Assembly: GCA_035626395.1 (NCBI GenBank)
Contig: DASPNR010000042.1
Location: 660,484-724,483 of the forward strand
Reading direction: 5' to 3'
DNA: 64,000 nucleotides
Source of the DNA: Candidatus Limnocylindrales bacterium
GTDB taxonomy: Bacteria > Desulfobacterota > Binatia > UBA1149 > CAITLU01
Part shown: piece after piece, positions 1 to 8,779 of the stretch
Numbering within the stretch: position 1 is the stretch's first letter
Layout of the letters: every line of letters begins with the position of its first letter
Translations under genes and position numbers: made by a program
Notes under the pieces: generated by a model
Told to the model about the DNA's origin: nothing
Database searches by the model: none
What the model saw: the letters and a program-made list of their open reading frames with translations, nothing else

Positions 1-395
1 ATCTCGGGCGTCCACTGCGGCGCTGCGCCCTCGGCATGGTTCCAGATGATGATGAAGCCGTTCTGCTCGCGCACGACCGGCTTGCCGATGGCTGCCCGGG
101 GCGGGATCCTCTTCGCATAGGGGATGTCGACGCACTGGCCGCTCTCTCCCGACCAGCACCAGGCGTGGAAGGGGCAGCGGATGTTGTCGCCTTCGACCTT
201 GCCGCCGACGCCGAGATGGGCGCCGAGGTGCGGGCAGTAGGCGTCCAGGACGTGGGCGGTGCCGCCCTCGCCGCGGAAGACGACGAAGTCGCGGCCGAGC
301 GCTCGCACCGCCTTGATCTGCCCAGCCTCGAGCTCATGCGAGTAACAGATGTTGAACCAGCCATTGGGATAGGGGGGCAGGGTGATGCGGGTCAT
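1..395 (-). CDS. Rieske [2Fe-2S] oxygenase, N-terminal part (runs off the left edge)
   Basis: Only the first 131 residues are in the window. They form a Rieske domain with the ligand pairs C54-x-H56 (CPHLGAH) and C74-x2-H77 (CPFHAW), which bind a [2Fe-2S] cluster. Rieske non-haem iron oxygenases hydroxylate or demethylate hydrophobic substrates using electrons from a reductase; the catalytic iron domain lies outside the window. The protein is close in layout to the complete KshA-like protein at 47803-48774, with similar spacing and surrounding residues. The ATG at 395 begins MTRITLPPYPNGW. A TAGAAC-type palindrome lies 29 bp upstream. The subfamily cannot be fixed from this fragment. Confidence 0.88.
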   Translation of the reverse strand, partial: MTRITLPPYPNGWFNICYSHELEAGQIKAVRALGRDFVVFRGEGGTAHVLDAYCPHLGAHLGVGGKVEGDNIRCPFHAWCWSGESGQCVDIPYAKRIPPRAAIGKPVVREQNGFIIIWNHAEGAAPQWTPE

Positions 396-424
396 GGCTT
401 CCTCGCGCGGCGGCATCGCCGGGC

Positions 425-438
425 TAGAACGTGTTTCA
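425..438 (+). promoter_or_regulatory. KstR-like operator palindrome, TAGAACGTGTTTCA
   Basis: The 14-mer fits TnnAACnnGTTnnA, the consensus known for the TetR-family steroid regulator KstR. It sits 29 bp upstream of the Rieske oxygenase start at 395. Four more sites with the same core lie at 10900, 28494, 38216 and 48798, all between genes. The binding protein is unknown. Confidence 0.55.
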
Positions 439-620
439 ATCGGGCGCCATTATAGGCGGCGACGGTCCGTTGTCTATCGGCTGACGGGATTGGGCGGCGC
501 CGGCGGCGGCGCGCCGCGGCCTCCCCGCCGGAGCCACCATACCGGCAGCGCGTTCGGCGGCGATGGGCGCGTTCGCGGGAAACACCGGGCTCGCCGTGCC
601 GTGGCGGGCGACTCCGGCCC

Positions 621-782
621 GACGCGGGCACACCGCGACTGCCCTTGCCGCGACATGCGCATGTCCGCCGTGCCGACGCGGGCACGCCGCGACTGCCCTT
701 GCCGCGACATGCGCATGTCCTCCGTGCCGACGCGGGCACGCCGCGACTGCCCGTGCCGCGACATGCGCACGTTCTCCATGGC
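621..782. repeat. Three tandem copies of a 54-bp unit with an internal palindrome
   Basis: Units begin at 621, 675 and 729, each with gacgcgggcac, and differ by only a few bases. Copies 1 and 2 each contain the perfect 12-bp palindrome acatgcgcatgt (653-664 and 707-718); copy 3 has acatgcgcacgt (761-772). The array is non-coding as far as I can judge. The period is a multiple of three, so long open frames run through it on both strands, but these look like by-products. Function is unknown. Confidence 0.85.
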
Positions 783-1123
783 CCGGCTTGCGTCAGTGTT
801 GGCGTCAGAGCAGGTTCGCGATTGAGACACTTGGTGAGACAGGCAGGCGTCGCAGGACGAGGCTGAATGAACGGCGGTCACTGCGGGATTCGGGCGGCAC
901 GGGTATCTGGCCGAGGCTTCCGACCGACAATCCTGCACCCGTCTATTGGAGAAATGTGCAGCCTTGCGATTGAGGGGGCCGGTATCCCTTCCCAACGCGT
1001 CCGTTAATTTGCTAAACACTCCTTAGACCGAGCAAAAGGGACGGGAGTGCCAGGGGGCACTCTGCCCGCCCGTCGTGCGAGGGGCACGCGGCCGGCCGTT
1101 CTACTTAAAAACTTGGGGGGCCC

Positions 1124-4100
1124 ATGGGTCACGAAGTCACTTCCCAACGCCTGCTGCGCTTGAGTGCGTCGACGCTTGCGGTCGCTCTAATGATCGGCCT
1201 GGCGACGCCGTCGCAAGCGCAGATCCAGACTGCGGATCAGCGCGCATGCATCCTGGCGATGAATCGGGCAGCGGAGTCCATCGGCTCCGAGCAGCGCCTG
1301 CAGGTCCTGACCTGCATCGCCAATGCGCAGGCAGGCCTCCTCCCTCCGGGCATGAGCGTTGCCGACTGCATCGCCGCTCCCTCCGGAAAGCTGCAGCAGG
1401 TCATCGCCGCAGCATCCGATTCCGAGCTTCGCACGTGCCTCGACACCCCCGACTTCGGCTACTCCACGGCGCAGGACGTCACCGACGCGGTGCTGGGTCA
1501 GGAGATCCAGCTCGCAACGGAGATCTTCGGCCTCGACCAGCCCGGCGCGATCCTTCCGCTCATCGACCGCGCAGGCTCGCGCTGCCAGGCGGCCGTGGCC
1601 AAGAATTACCGGCGCCTGGTCAGCGAGCGCATGCGCGCATTCATCACCTGCAAGACCGACGGCCTGGGCGTAGGTCGCATCACGTCGGCCGCGGGACTGC
1701 AGGAATGTTTCGATGCCATCGCCGAGGATGCGGACGGCCGCATCCAGAAAGCGTTCCTCAAGCTCGCCAAGGATGTCGTCAAGCGCTGCTCGGTCGTCGA
1801 CATCGCCGCTGCGTTTCCCGGCGAATGCGCCGACGCTCCGGACTTCCTGACCTGCGTCCAGGAGCGGATCTCGTGTCGCACCTGCATCGCGATCAACGCG
1901 GTCGACGGCGTGATGGAGCCCTGCGACGTTTTCGACAACGGCGAGGTCGATCGCAGCTGCGTCGATCCCCGCGCGAACGAGTGCGAAGGCGAGGGTGGCG
2001 GCCACGACTGCGACGCCAACGCCTCCTGCACGGATGAAGAAGTCGGCTTCCAGTGCACCTGCAACGACGGCTACCGGGGTGACGGCACCGAGTGCACGGA
2101 CATCAACGAGTGCCGCTCGGCCGCCAACAACGACTGCCACGCCAACGCCACCTGCACCAACAAGCCCGGGGGCTACGATTGCGCGTGCAAGGCCGGCTAC
2201 GAGGGCGACGGCTTCAGCTGCTCCGACCAGAACGAGTGCCTCGGAGAAGGCAGCGGCAACAACTGTTCGGCCGACGCCACCTGCACCAACGTCGCCGGCT
2301 CCTTCCTCTGCACCTGCAAGCCGGGCTACGCCGGCGACGGCGTGAGCTGCGTCGACATCAACGAGTGCGTCACGGGAGCCAACAACTGCTCCGCCAACGG
2401 CTCGTGCACCAACCTGATCGGCTCGTTCTCCTGCGCCTGCAACGCGGGCTTCGCCGGCAACGGCGTCACCTGCACCGACCTCAACGAGTGCATCGGCGAG
2501 AACGGCGGCAACAACTGCTCCGCCAACGGCACGTGCACGAACCTGCAGGGTACGTTCTCCTGCGCGTGCAAGGCCGGTTTCAGCGGCAACGGCGTCACCT
2601 GCACCGACATCAACGAGTGCGCGCTCAACACCGACAACTGCAGCGTCAATGCGACTTGCACCAACCTCGCCGGCAGCTTCTCGTGCTCGTGCCTGACCGG
2701 GTTCTCGGGCAACGGCGTCACGTGCACTGACCAGAACGAGTGTTTCGGCCAGGGCAGTGGCAACAACTGCTCGGTCAACGCCAACTGCACCAACCTGCCC
2801 GGAACCTACAGCTGCGCGTGCAAGCCGGGCTTTGACGGCAATGCGGTGGGCGGTACCTGCAATCCCATCAACGTCGCTCTCTCCGCGCCGACGCACGGCA
2901 GCTTCACCACGGCGAGCAGCACCACGGCCAGCGGTACCGTCACTGCGAACCCGATCTCCAGCGTGTCGCTGAAGATCAACGGGATCACGGTGCCTATCAA
3001 TTCGAACGGCACGTTCTCGGCGAGCATTCCGCTGAGCTCGTCGCTGATCTTCAACGGCATCCGTGCCGAGCTGACGCAGAACGCGACCGGCTTCGTCGCG
3101 CGTGACCGCAACGTCGTGATCTGGGGCGATTCCTACACGATGGGCGGGTCGGTGCCGCAGAGCGTGGGCTTGCGAATCACGGACACCGGCTTCAACGCGC
3201 TCGAGCCGGTGCTCGAAAGCGGCGTCAATCTGGACCTCAATACCCTGATCCCGCCCGGCACGTCGATCATGGAGAACGTGTGCGTGCAGGACTCTTTCCT
3301 CGGCTGCATCGCCAGGGCCACGGCGCGGATCAAGCGTGCCAGCTCGACCGGGTTCGGGGTGGACGTCAACTCGCAGACGAACTACGTCTCCGGCGACGTG
3401 CGGATCAACGGCATTTCGGTGGACATCGACCTGTGGACGACGATCACCGGCATCACGTCGCACTGCGACTACCTCAACATCTCGGCCGACCGCGTGAACG
3501 TCATCGCCGATTACACGCTCGAGCCGAATGCGCCGAACGTCACCGGCGACATCAACGTCAACCTCGCCAGCGACAACAACGTGGTGTGGACGAACTATCG
3601 TCGTAACCTCGACTGCGGCGGCACCGGCTTCCAGACGTTCATCATCGACCTGGCCGTTGGCGACGCGAAGGACATGGTTACCGACGGCATCAAGGACTTC
3701 CTGAAGGACCCCGATGGCGGCGGCGCCCAGGACGCGCCGATCGCGCAGGCGATCGAAGACGCGCTGGCGGCCATCACGCTGGCGGGCCCCATCGGCGACG
3801 CGTTCGGGGTCAACCTGTCGACGCCGCTGTTCTCGCTGCCCGAGGACGTCAACGGCATCACGCTCGGCTCCAACGCCGTCATGACGCCGAAGACCACGGC
3901 GCCGGGCGCTCCGGTGTTCTCGCGCACGCTGAAGGTCAACTCGACCTTCCCGCAGTCGCAGCTGGCGTCGGCGACTTCGCCGGGCGGTCAGTCCTACGGT
4001 CTGGCCCTCGTCATCAACGACTCGGCCTTCAACCAGGTGCTGGCGTCGCAGATCCAGTCGGGTCTGCTGCAGACGGAGATCAGCGAGATCGAGATCGTCG

Positions 4101-4621
4101 CCGGCACCGGCGTTCAGCCCATCACGGCGGGCCTGGTGTCGCTGATCATTCCGGAGTTCGGCCAGCTGCCCGAGGACACGCCTCTGCGCATCAAGCTGGT
4201 GCCGACCATCGCGCCGATCCTGACCGGTCAGACCGGCCCGGCAGGCGAGTTGGCGGTCCTGAAGATCTCGCACATCCAGGTGCTGGTGCTCGGACCGGGC
4301 AATGTCGTCTACGGCGAGATCGCTGCCGACATGGAGACGACCTTCGACATGAACATCGGTCCAGGCAACACGCTCGTCCCCTCGATCGGCACGCCGACCG
4401 AGGATGACGTGACGCTGCATCTGTTGGCCAATCCGCTGGGCGCGAGCGAGACGCAGATTCGCGACCAGCTGCTCTCCCTGTTGCTGCCGGCGATCCCGTC
4501 GCTCGGCAGCGCGCTGGGGTCCTTCCCGCTGCCGTCGTTCCTCGGAGTCACGCCGACTCCGGTGGAGATCGAGCGTGTCGGTACGACCGGATTCATGGGC
4601 GTCTACATGCGGGTTCAGTGA
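1124..4621 (+). CDS. Secreted protein with Cys-rich N-terminal module and seven EGF-like domains
   Basis: The 1165-residue product begins with a Sec signal peptide (hydrophobic stretch near residues 15-32, then SQAQ). Residues about 33-280 form a Cys-rich module shared with the next gene, ending in CRTCIAINAVDG and a CDVFDNGEVDRSC motif. Seven EGF-like domains follow from N285 to about 580. Each starts NEC, and several carry the D-x-NEC and CTN-x2-GSF-x-C features of calcium-binding EGF. A short Ig-like segment (about 587-670) leads into a roughly 500-residue C-terminal region that I do not recognise. It has no transmembrane anchor or sorting motif. EGF arrays usually mediate extracellular binding. 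The next gene begins 25 bp downstream, so the two are probably co-transcribed. Confidence 0.9.
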   Translation: MGHEVTSQRLLRLSASTLAVALMIGLATPSQAQIQTADQRACILAMNRAAESIGSEQRLQVLTCIANAQAGLLPPGMSVADCIAAPSGKLQQVIAAASDSELRTCLDTPDFGYSTAQDVTDAVLGQEIQLATEIFGLDQPGAILPLIDRAGSRCQAAVAKNYRRLVSERMRAFITCKTDGLGVGRITSAAGLQECFDAIAEDADGRIQKAFLKLAKDVVKRCSVVDIAAAFPGECADAPDFLTCVQERISCRTCIAINAVDGVMEPCDVFDNGEVDRSCVDPRANECEGEGGGHDCDANASCTDEEVGFQCTCNDGYRGDGTECTDINECRSAANNDCHANATCTNKPGGYDCACKAGYEGDGFSCSDQNECLGEGSGNNCSADATCTNVAGSFLCTCKPGYAGDGVSCVDINECVTGANNCSANGSCTNLIGSFSCACNAGFAGNGVTCTDLNECIGENGGNNCSANGTCTNLQGTFSCACKAGFSGNGVTCTDINECALNTDNCSVNATCTNLAGSFSCSCLTGFSGNGVTCTDQNECFGQGSGNNCSVNANCTNLPGTYSCACKPGFDGNAVGGTCNPINVALSAPTHGSFTTASSTTASGTVTANPISSVSLKINGITVPINSNGTFSASIPLSSSLIFNGIRAELTQNATGFVARDRNVVIWGDSYTMGGSVPQSVGLRITDTGFNALEPVLESGVNLDLNTLIPPGTSIMENVCVQDSFLGCIARATARIKRASSTGFGVDVNSQTNYVSGDVRINGISVDIDLWTTITGITSHCDYLNISADRVNVIADYTLEPNAPNVTGDINVNLASDNNVVWTNYRRNLDCGGTGFQTFIIDLAVGDAKDMVTDGIKDFLKDPDGGGAQDAPIAQAIEDALAAITLAGPIGDAFGVNLSTPLFSLPEDVNGITLGSNAVMTPKTTAPGAPVFSRTLKVNSTFPQSQLASATSPGGQSYGLALVINDSAFNQVLASQIQSGLLQTEISEIEIVAGTGVQPITAGLVSLIIPEFGQLPEDTPLRIKLVPTIAPILTGQTGPAGELAVLKISHIQVLVLGPGNVVYGEIAADMETTFDMNIGPGNTLVPSIGTPTEDDVTLHLLANPLGASETQIRDQLLSLLLPAIPSLGSALGSFPLPSFLGVTPTPVEIERVGTTGFMGVYMRVQ

Positions 4622-4646
4622 CGGAAGGAACGGGGGGAGAGGACCA

Positions 4647-6326
4647 ATGCATCGTTCGTACAAGGTAACGATCGGCAGTCTGGCCGCCGGGCTGGCGCTC
4701 GCGATGGCGACGCCGGCGGCGGCCCAGCTGCAGACCAAGAACCAGACCAAGTGCATCACCGGCGTCAACAAGGCGGCGGCCAAGGTGCAGTCGGCGGCGC
4801 GCAAGACGGCCGAGGAGTGTCTGCGTTTCGCGCTGAGCGGCCAGAACGTGCTCGACTGCGTCACCCGCGACGAGCGCGGCCGCATCGGTAGCGCCGCCGA
4901 GAAGCTGGCTTCCATCGCCAACGCCTCGTACTGCACCGCGGATCCGCCCGACTTCGGCTTCACCTCCGGCCTGCTCGCCAACGCTGCGGCATTGCTGCAG
5001 GAGCGCAACCTGGCCGAGGACATCTTCGGGAGTGACTTCCTGACCGGCAGCGCGCCCATGGCCACGGACGCCGCCAGCCGCCTCTGCCGCGACACCGTCG
5101 CGCGCGACTATGGCCGCGTCGCTTCCACCGTCAGCAAGGCATTTCTGGCCTGCAAGAAGACGGGATTGAGCCTCGGCTCGATTGATTCCGAGGAAGACCT
5201 GGAGGCGTGTCTCGGTCAGATCACCAGCGACTCCAACGAGTTGGTCGAGAAGGCGATGACCACGTTCATGCTCGATACCCTCGGCGCGTGCGACGTCATG
5301 CAGCTCGACGAGATCTTCGGCGGCGTCTGCAACGACTCCGTCGGCGTCCTCGCCTTCGGCGAGTGCCTGAACCGCACCGTCCAGTGCCGTACCTGCATCG
5401 GGCTGAACGGCATCGATGGCCTGTCCGCGGATTGCGACGTCCACGACGACGGCGAAGCCAACTACAGCTGCCCGCCGGGCAGCGCGCCGCCTACCACCAC
5501 CAGCACCACCCTCGATACCAGCACGACGACGCTGGATACGAGCACGACCACGCTCGACACGACCACGACGACGCTGGACACGACGACGACCACCACGTCC
5601 AGCACGACGACGACCTCCACGACCACCACGACGACCACCACCACGACGCAGCCGGGCGTGCTCATCTGGACGTTCCCGGGTGCCTGCGTCGACGTGACGC
5701 TCAACGTGCCGACGCTGGGCGGCGACCAGCAGATCAAGGGCGTCGGCTCGGTGACGGTCAAGGTCGATCTGACCACGCTGCGCGACGCGCCTGGCTCGGG
5801 CCGCAACGAGATCGTGGACGTCGAGATCACCAACATCGACTTCAGCGTCGAGGACGAGACCGGCGAGAACTACAGCAAGGTCAAGCTGTATCCGGAAGAG
5901 GGCATCCCGCTTTCGGGCAGCGGCTCGGGCGGCATCTACCCGCACATCGAGCCGCATCCGTCGATCGGTACGATCCGGGAGAACAACCCCGGCAACCCGC
6001 AGGGCACGTTCGACGTCAAGCCGTACGGATTGCAGGGTACCGGCACCGCCACGGTCACGGCGTTCATCCACGCCGAGATCAAGGCGGCGCTCAGCGAGAC
6101 GCAGCAGATTCACGAGTTCCTGCACCACGACGTGCCCATGACGCTGGTCGGAACCTTCACGAATCTGCCGCCTGCTCAGGACGAGTTCGTGACGATGACG
6201 AACACGTCGCCCATCCCGGTGCGACGCGACGTCAACGACGCGCAGTTCCTGAGCGCGACGATCACGGCGGTCAAGCTGACGTTCGTTCCCTCCGAGTGCA
6301 CGCCGTCGGCGCCGACGGTGCCGTAA
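4647..6326 (+). CDS. Secreted protein with the same Cys-rich module and a Thr-rich linker
   Basis: The product is 559 residues. The start at 4647 is preferred because it gives an immediate signal peptide (MHRSYKVTIGSLAAGLALA, cut near AAAQ) behind a GGGGGAGAGG ribosome binding site; an in-frame upstream start at 4575 would overlap the previous gene. Residues about 25-275 are paralogous to the N-terminal module of the gene at 1124, sharing the Cys pattern, a DFGF/DFGY-like motif, the EDIFG/TEIFG step and the closing CRTCI...CDV-x-D-x-GE-x3-SC signature. A linker of about 55 mostly Thr residues follows (LDTSTTT units), then a C-terminal domain of roughly 225 residues, probably beta-rich, that I do not recognise. 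It is likely exported to the cell surface or medium. Confidence 0.88.
   Translation: MHRSYKVTIGSLAAGLALAMATPAAAQLQTKNQTKCITGVNKAAAKVQSAARKTAEECLRFALSGQNVLDCVTRDERGRIGSAAEKLASIANASYCTADPPDFGFTSGLLANAAALLQERNLAEDIFGSDFLTGSAPMATDAASRLCRDTVARDYGRVASTVSKAFLACKKTGLSLGSIDSEEDLEACLGQITSDSNELVEKAMTTFMLDTLGACDVMQLDEIFGGVCNDSVGVLAFGECLNRTVQCRTCIGLNGIDGLSADCDVHDDGEANYSCPPGSAPPTTTSTTLDTSTTTLDTSTTTLDTTTTTLDTTTTTTSSTTTTSTTTTTTTTTTQPGVLIWTFPGACVDVTLNVPTLGGDQQIKGVGSVTVKVDLTTLRDAPGSGRNEIVDVEITNIDFSVEDETGENYSKVKLYPEEGIPLSGSGSGGIYPHIEPHPSIGTIRENNPGNPQGTFDVKPYGLQGTGTATVTAFIHAEIKAALSETQQIHEFLHHDVPMTLVGTFTNLPPAQDEFVTMTNTSPIPVRRDVNDAQFLSATITAVKLTFVPSECTPSAPTVP
5511..5594 (+). repeat. Four 21-bp units encoding heptads LDTSTTT/LDTTTTT
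   Basis: Units start at 5511, 5532, 5553 and 5574 and encode LDTSTTT twice and LDTTTTT twice, followed by an irregular Thr tract. They form the interdomain linker of the secreted protein. Similar Thr-rich linkers in other bacteria are often O-glycosylated spacers; that role here is inference. Confidence 0.85.
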
Positions 6327-6356
6327 GCGGCAGCGCGATCCTCATTCGCCATGACG

Positions 6357-6388
6357 AAACGGCCAGTCCCCCAAGGGACTGGCCGTTT
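6357..6388. terminator. Bidirectional intrinsic terminator
   Basis: A perfect 14-bp stem (aaacggccagtccc paired with gggactggccgttt) closes a ccaa loop. One arm starts with AAA and the other ends with TTT, so the hairpin can terminate in both directions. It lies exactly between the convergent genes ending at 6326 (+) and 6399 (-). Confidence 0.92.
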
Positions 6389-6398
6389 CTGCTCGTGC

Positions 6399-7022
6399 TC
6401 AGCTCGCGCGGTAGCGTTGGGGATCGGCGGCGAAAGCAGCCACGCAATCCAGAGAGCAGAAGAAGTGATCGGCGCCTTCGTGGCGCACGTGCCCGACGGC
6501 AGCGCGCGGATCGACGATGGCGCCGCAGACGGGATCGCAGGGCAGCGTCTCGACGGCGGCCTCCAGTTCGAGCAGGAAGACCTGCACCGGCGTCACGACG
6601 TTGGGCAGCTCGACCAGTCCCAGCTCCTGGACGAAGCAGCCGGCTTCGCGCGCATGGCGCGCAACCTGATCCGTGGCCACCACCTGCCCGCGGCGCGCTT
6701 CGGCGCCGATGCGCGCGGCGATGTTGATGCTGCTGCCGAACCACTGGCCGCCGCGCCGCACGGCCTCGCCATGATGAAGCGCAACGCGGAAGGCCAGGTC
6801 CGGCTGCGCGAGCAGGCGCGGAAGCGCACGGCGGACGAGCTCGACGGCGGCGGCCGGCGAGCGGGACACGAAGATCGTGGAGTCGGTCAGGGTCTTGGCG
6901 ATTTCGTCCCCCGGCTCGAGAACGGAGGCGACGATGTCGCGGGCGCGCGCCAGCGGCGAGGAAGGCTCGCCGGCGCCGCCGGCCGCGCCGAGCAGCGAAA
7001 CGACGCTGAAGGTCGCTTCCAC
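6399..7022 (-). CDS. Degenerate class III nucleotidyl cyclase domain fused to a YHS domain
   Basis: The 207-residue product starts at a GTG 13 bp after the acyl-CoA synthetase stop, as the last gene of that run. Residues 1-150 resemble adenylate/guanylate cyclase catalytic domains: HHGEAVRRGGQWFGSSINIAARI (residues 83-105) matches the family's GxVNxAAR segment. The first metal-binding Asp of the usual F-x-D-x-x-GFT motif is missing (VVSLLG, Ser9 in its place) and the second loop reads TDST rather than GDG. Activity is therefore doubtful. Residues about 160-205 form a YHS-type metal site with C162, C166, C189 and C193 (DPVCG, FCSLDC). A sensory or scaffold role for the upstream pathway is possible. 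Confidence 0.72.
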   Translation of the reverse strand: MEATFSVVSLLGAAGGAGEPSSPLARARDIVASVLEPGDEIAKTLTDSTIFVSRSPAAAVELVRRALPRLLAQPDLAFRVALHHGEAVRRGGQWFGSSINIAARIGAEARRGQVVATDQVARHAREAGCFVQELGLVELPNVVTPVQVFLLELEAAVETLPCDPVCGAIVDPRAAVGHVRHEGADHFFCSLDCVAAFAADPQRYRAS

Positions 7023-7035
7023 GCGGCGCCGTCCC

Positions 7036-8655
7036 TCAGACCAGCCCGAGCTGGGTGCGCAGGTCGCGCTTGACGATCTTGCCCATGGAGTTTCGCGGCA
7101 GCGATGCCACGAAGTAGAAACGCTCGGGAATCTTGTATCGCGCCAGCTCGGCGGCGCATCGCTCGCGCAGCTCCTCCTCCGTCACCGATGCGCCTTCGGC
7201 CAGCTGTACGGCGGCAACGACGCGCTCGCCGAGCCGCTCGTCGGGGATCCCGAGGACCGCGCACGCCGCTACGCGCGGGTCCTGATGCACCACCCGCTCG
7301 ATCTCGGCCGGATAGACGTTGGCGCCGCCGCGCAGGATCAGCTCGTTGCGTCTGCCGCGAATGTAAAGATCGCCGTCTTCGCCGACGGCGCCGAGGTCGC
7401 CGGTGTGGAGGATGCCGTCGCGAAGGGCCTTGGCGGTCTCCTGCGGCTTGCCCCAGTACCCGAGCATTGGCGTGTAGACGCCGGCGAAGAGGCCGTCTCG
7501 GGCCGGAGCCACGCAGATCTCGCCGACCTCGCCAGGTGCGACGTCGCGGCCGTCACCGTCGAGCAGGCGGATCTCCACTTGCGGCAGCGGTCGCCCGATC
7601 AGGCCGGGCGTTGGCGGACGATCGCCGAGGGAGCGGGTGACGGCGGTGGGAGCCTCGGTCATGCCGTAGCCGATGGAAACGTCGGCTCCGAAGCGCTCGC
7701 GGTAGAGCTGAAGGAACGCGGGCGGGCACTCGGCGCCTCCGACCTCGGGGCGCACGAGCGTGGCCAGGTCGTTGCGGTCGACCTGCGGATTGGTCAGCAG
7801 GTCGTGGTAGATCGCGGGTACGGCGGCGAAGTGGCCGATCCGCTCGCTGCGCACCCACTCGGCAACGCCGACCGCGTCGATCCGGTCCATGCACACGCAG
7901 CAGCCTTGGATCTGGAAGGCCAGCAGCGGCACCAGCACCATCAGGTTCAGGATCGTCAGCGGCAGCAGCACGCCCTGGATCTGCCCCTGCGGATAGGCGG
8001 CCGTGGCGGCAGCAACGGCACCGGGGATCAGCAGGTTGTGCTGGCTGTGAACCGCGCCTTTCGGAAAACCCGTCGTGCCGCTCGTGTACGCGATCGCGGC
8101 CGGAGCGAAGGGATCGATGTCGACTTTCGGTGCCGGCGACGTGGCGTGGGCCAGCAGGCGGTGCCATTCGCACCCGCCGTCGCCGGCTTCCAGCTCGCAG
8201 ACGTGCCGCAACGACGGCACATCGTGGCGCCGCGCGCGTACCTGCTCGCACATCGCGCGTTCGCCGAGGAACAGGCACGCTTCCGAATCGGCCAGCATGT
8301 AGGCCTTCTCGGGTGCAGCCAGCGGCCGGTTGATGCCGACCCAGATCGCCCCGAGGCGCATGCAGCCGAGAAAGGCGATGACGATGTCGGGATGGTTTCC
8401 GGTGCAGGCCGCGACGCGGTCGCCCGGCCGCACGCCCAGCTCCCATAGCGCCGCAGCCGCCTGATCGGCGGCGCGGTCGAGCGTGGCGTAGGTGTAGCGC
8501 GAATGGCGGCCGACCAGCGCCTCGCGCTGCGGACAGTTTCGCAGGCCGCGCTCCAGAACCGCGGCGACGCTCTGCGGAGCATCGCCGGGGATGCGGGGCC
8601 GCGCCTGCGGCAGGATCAGGCAGCGCTCGCGCACGAGATCGGAAAGCACGTTCAT
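7036..8655 (-). CDS. Acyl-CoA synthetase (AMP-dependent CoA ligase)
   Basis: The 539-residue product has the ANL-superfamily motifs in order: YTSGTTGFPKG (P-loop-like AMP site), GYGMTE (adenine binding), TGDLG and the hinge region RGRRNELILRGGANVYPAEIE, then the C-terminal catalytic lysine in GKIVKRDL. It activates a carboxylic acid to its acyl-AMP and then its CoA thioester. Chain length or aromatic preference cannot be read from the sequence. The ATG at 8655 has a GGAG 10 bp upstream; a longer in-frame extension lacks any family match. It lies downstream of the SDR and amidohydrolase genes, consistent with feeding a catabolic acid into beta-oxidation. Confidence 0.92.
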   Translation of the reverse strand: MNVLSDLVRERCLILPQARPRIPGDAPQSVAAVLERGLRNCPQREALVGRHSRYTYATLDRAADQAAAALWELGVRPGDRVAACTGNHPDIVIAFLGCMRLGAIWVGINRPLAAPEKAYMLADSEACLFLGERAMCEQVRARRHDVPSLRHVCELEAGDGGCEWHRLLAHATSPAPKVDIDPFAPAAIAYTSGTTGFPKGAVHSQHNLLIPGAVAAATAAYPQGQIQGVLLPLTILNLMVLVPLLAFQIQGCCVCMDRIDAVGVAEWVRSERIGHFAAVPAIYHDLLTNPQVDRNDLATLVRPEVGGAECPPAFLQLYRERFGADVSIGYGMTEAPTAVTRSLGDRPPTPGLIGRPLPQVEIRLLDGDGRDVAPGEVGEICVAPARDGLFAGVYTPMLGYWGKPQETAKALRDGILHTGDLGAVGEDGDLYIRGRRNELILRGGANVYPAEIERVVHQDPRVAACAVLGIPDERLGERVVAAVQLAEGASVTEEELRERCAAELARYKIPERFYFVASLPRNSMGKIVKRDLRTQLGLV

Positions 8656-8779
8656 CACGCCGCTCCTGCGGCGGCAGCCGCGGCCGCGATGCGTGCCGCG
8701 GCGATGGCGGCGATCGCGGCGAAGGCGCGGGCGCGCCGCGATGCGGCCTGCACGGTGGTTGACGAAGAATCCGCGCCGC

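Larger units (their letters stand above)
396..1123. other. 728-bp non-coding region upstream of the Rieske and EGF-protein genes
   Basis: The stretch separates a minus-strand and a plus-strand gene, so it should hold both promoters. It contains an operator-like palindrome at 425-438 and three 54-bp tandem repeats at 621-782. Around 1003-1020 there is a locally AT-rich patch (ttaatttgctaaacac) that could be part of the promoter for the gene at 1124. Open frames here are Arg- and Ala-rich, repeat-driven and lack ribosome binding sites, so I treat none as a gene. Confidence 0.6.

Noticed and set aside
474..1019. Open frames through the 54-bp repeat array on both strands
   Set aside because: The frames exist because 54 is a multiple of three. 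They lack start signals and any similarity, and codon use is abnormal.
1187..5095. A minus-strand open frame of about 1300 codons opposite the EGF and Cys-rich genes
   Set aside because: It crosses two plus-strand genes and an intergenic gap, and its composition mirrors the NEC repeats. It is a high-GC antisense artefact.
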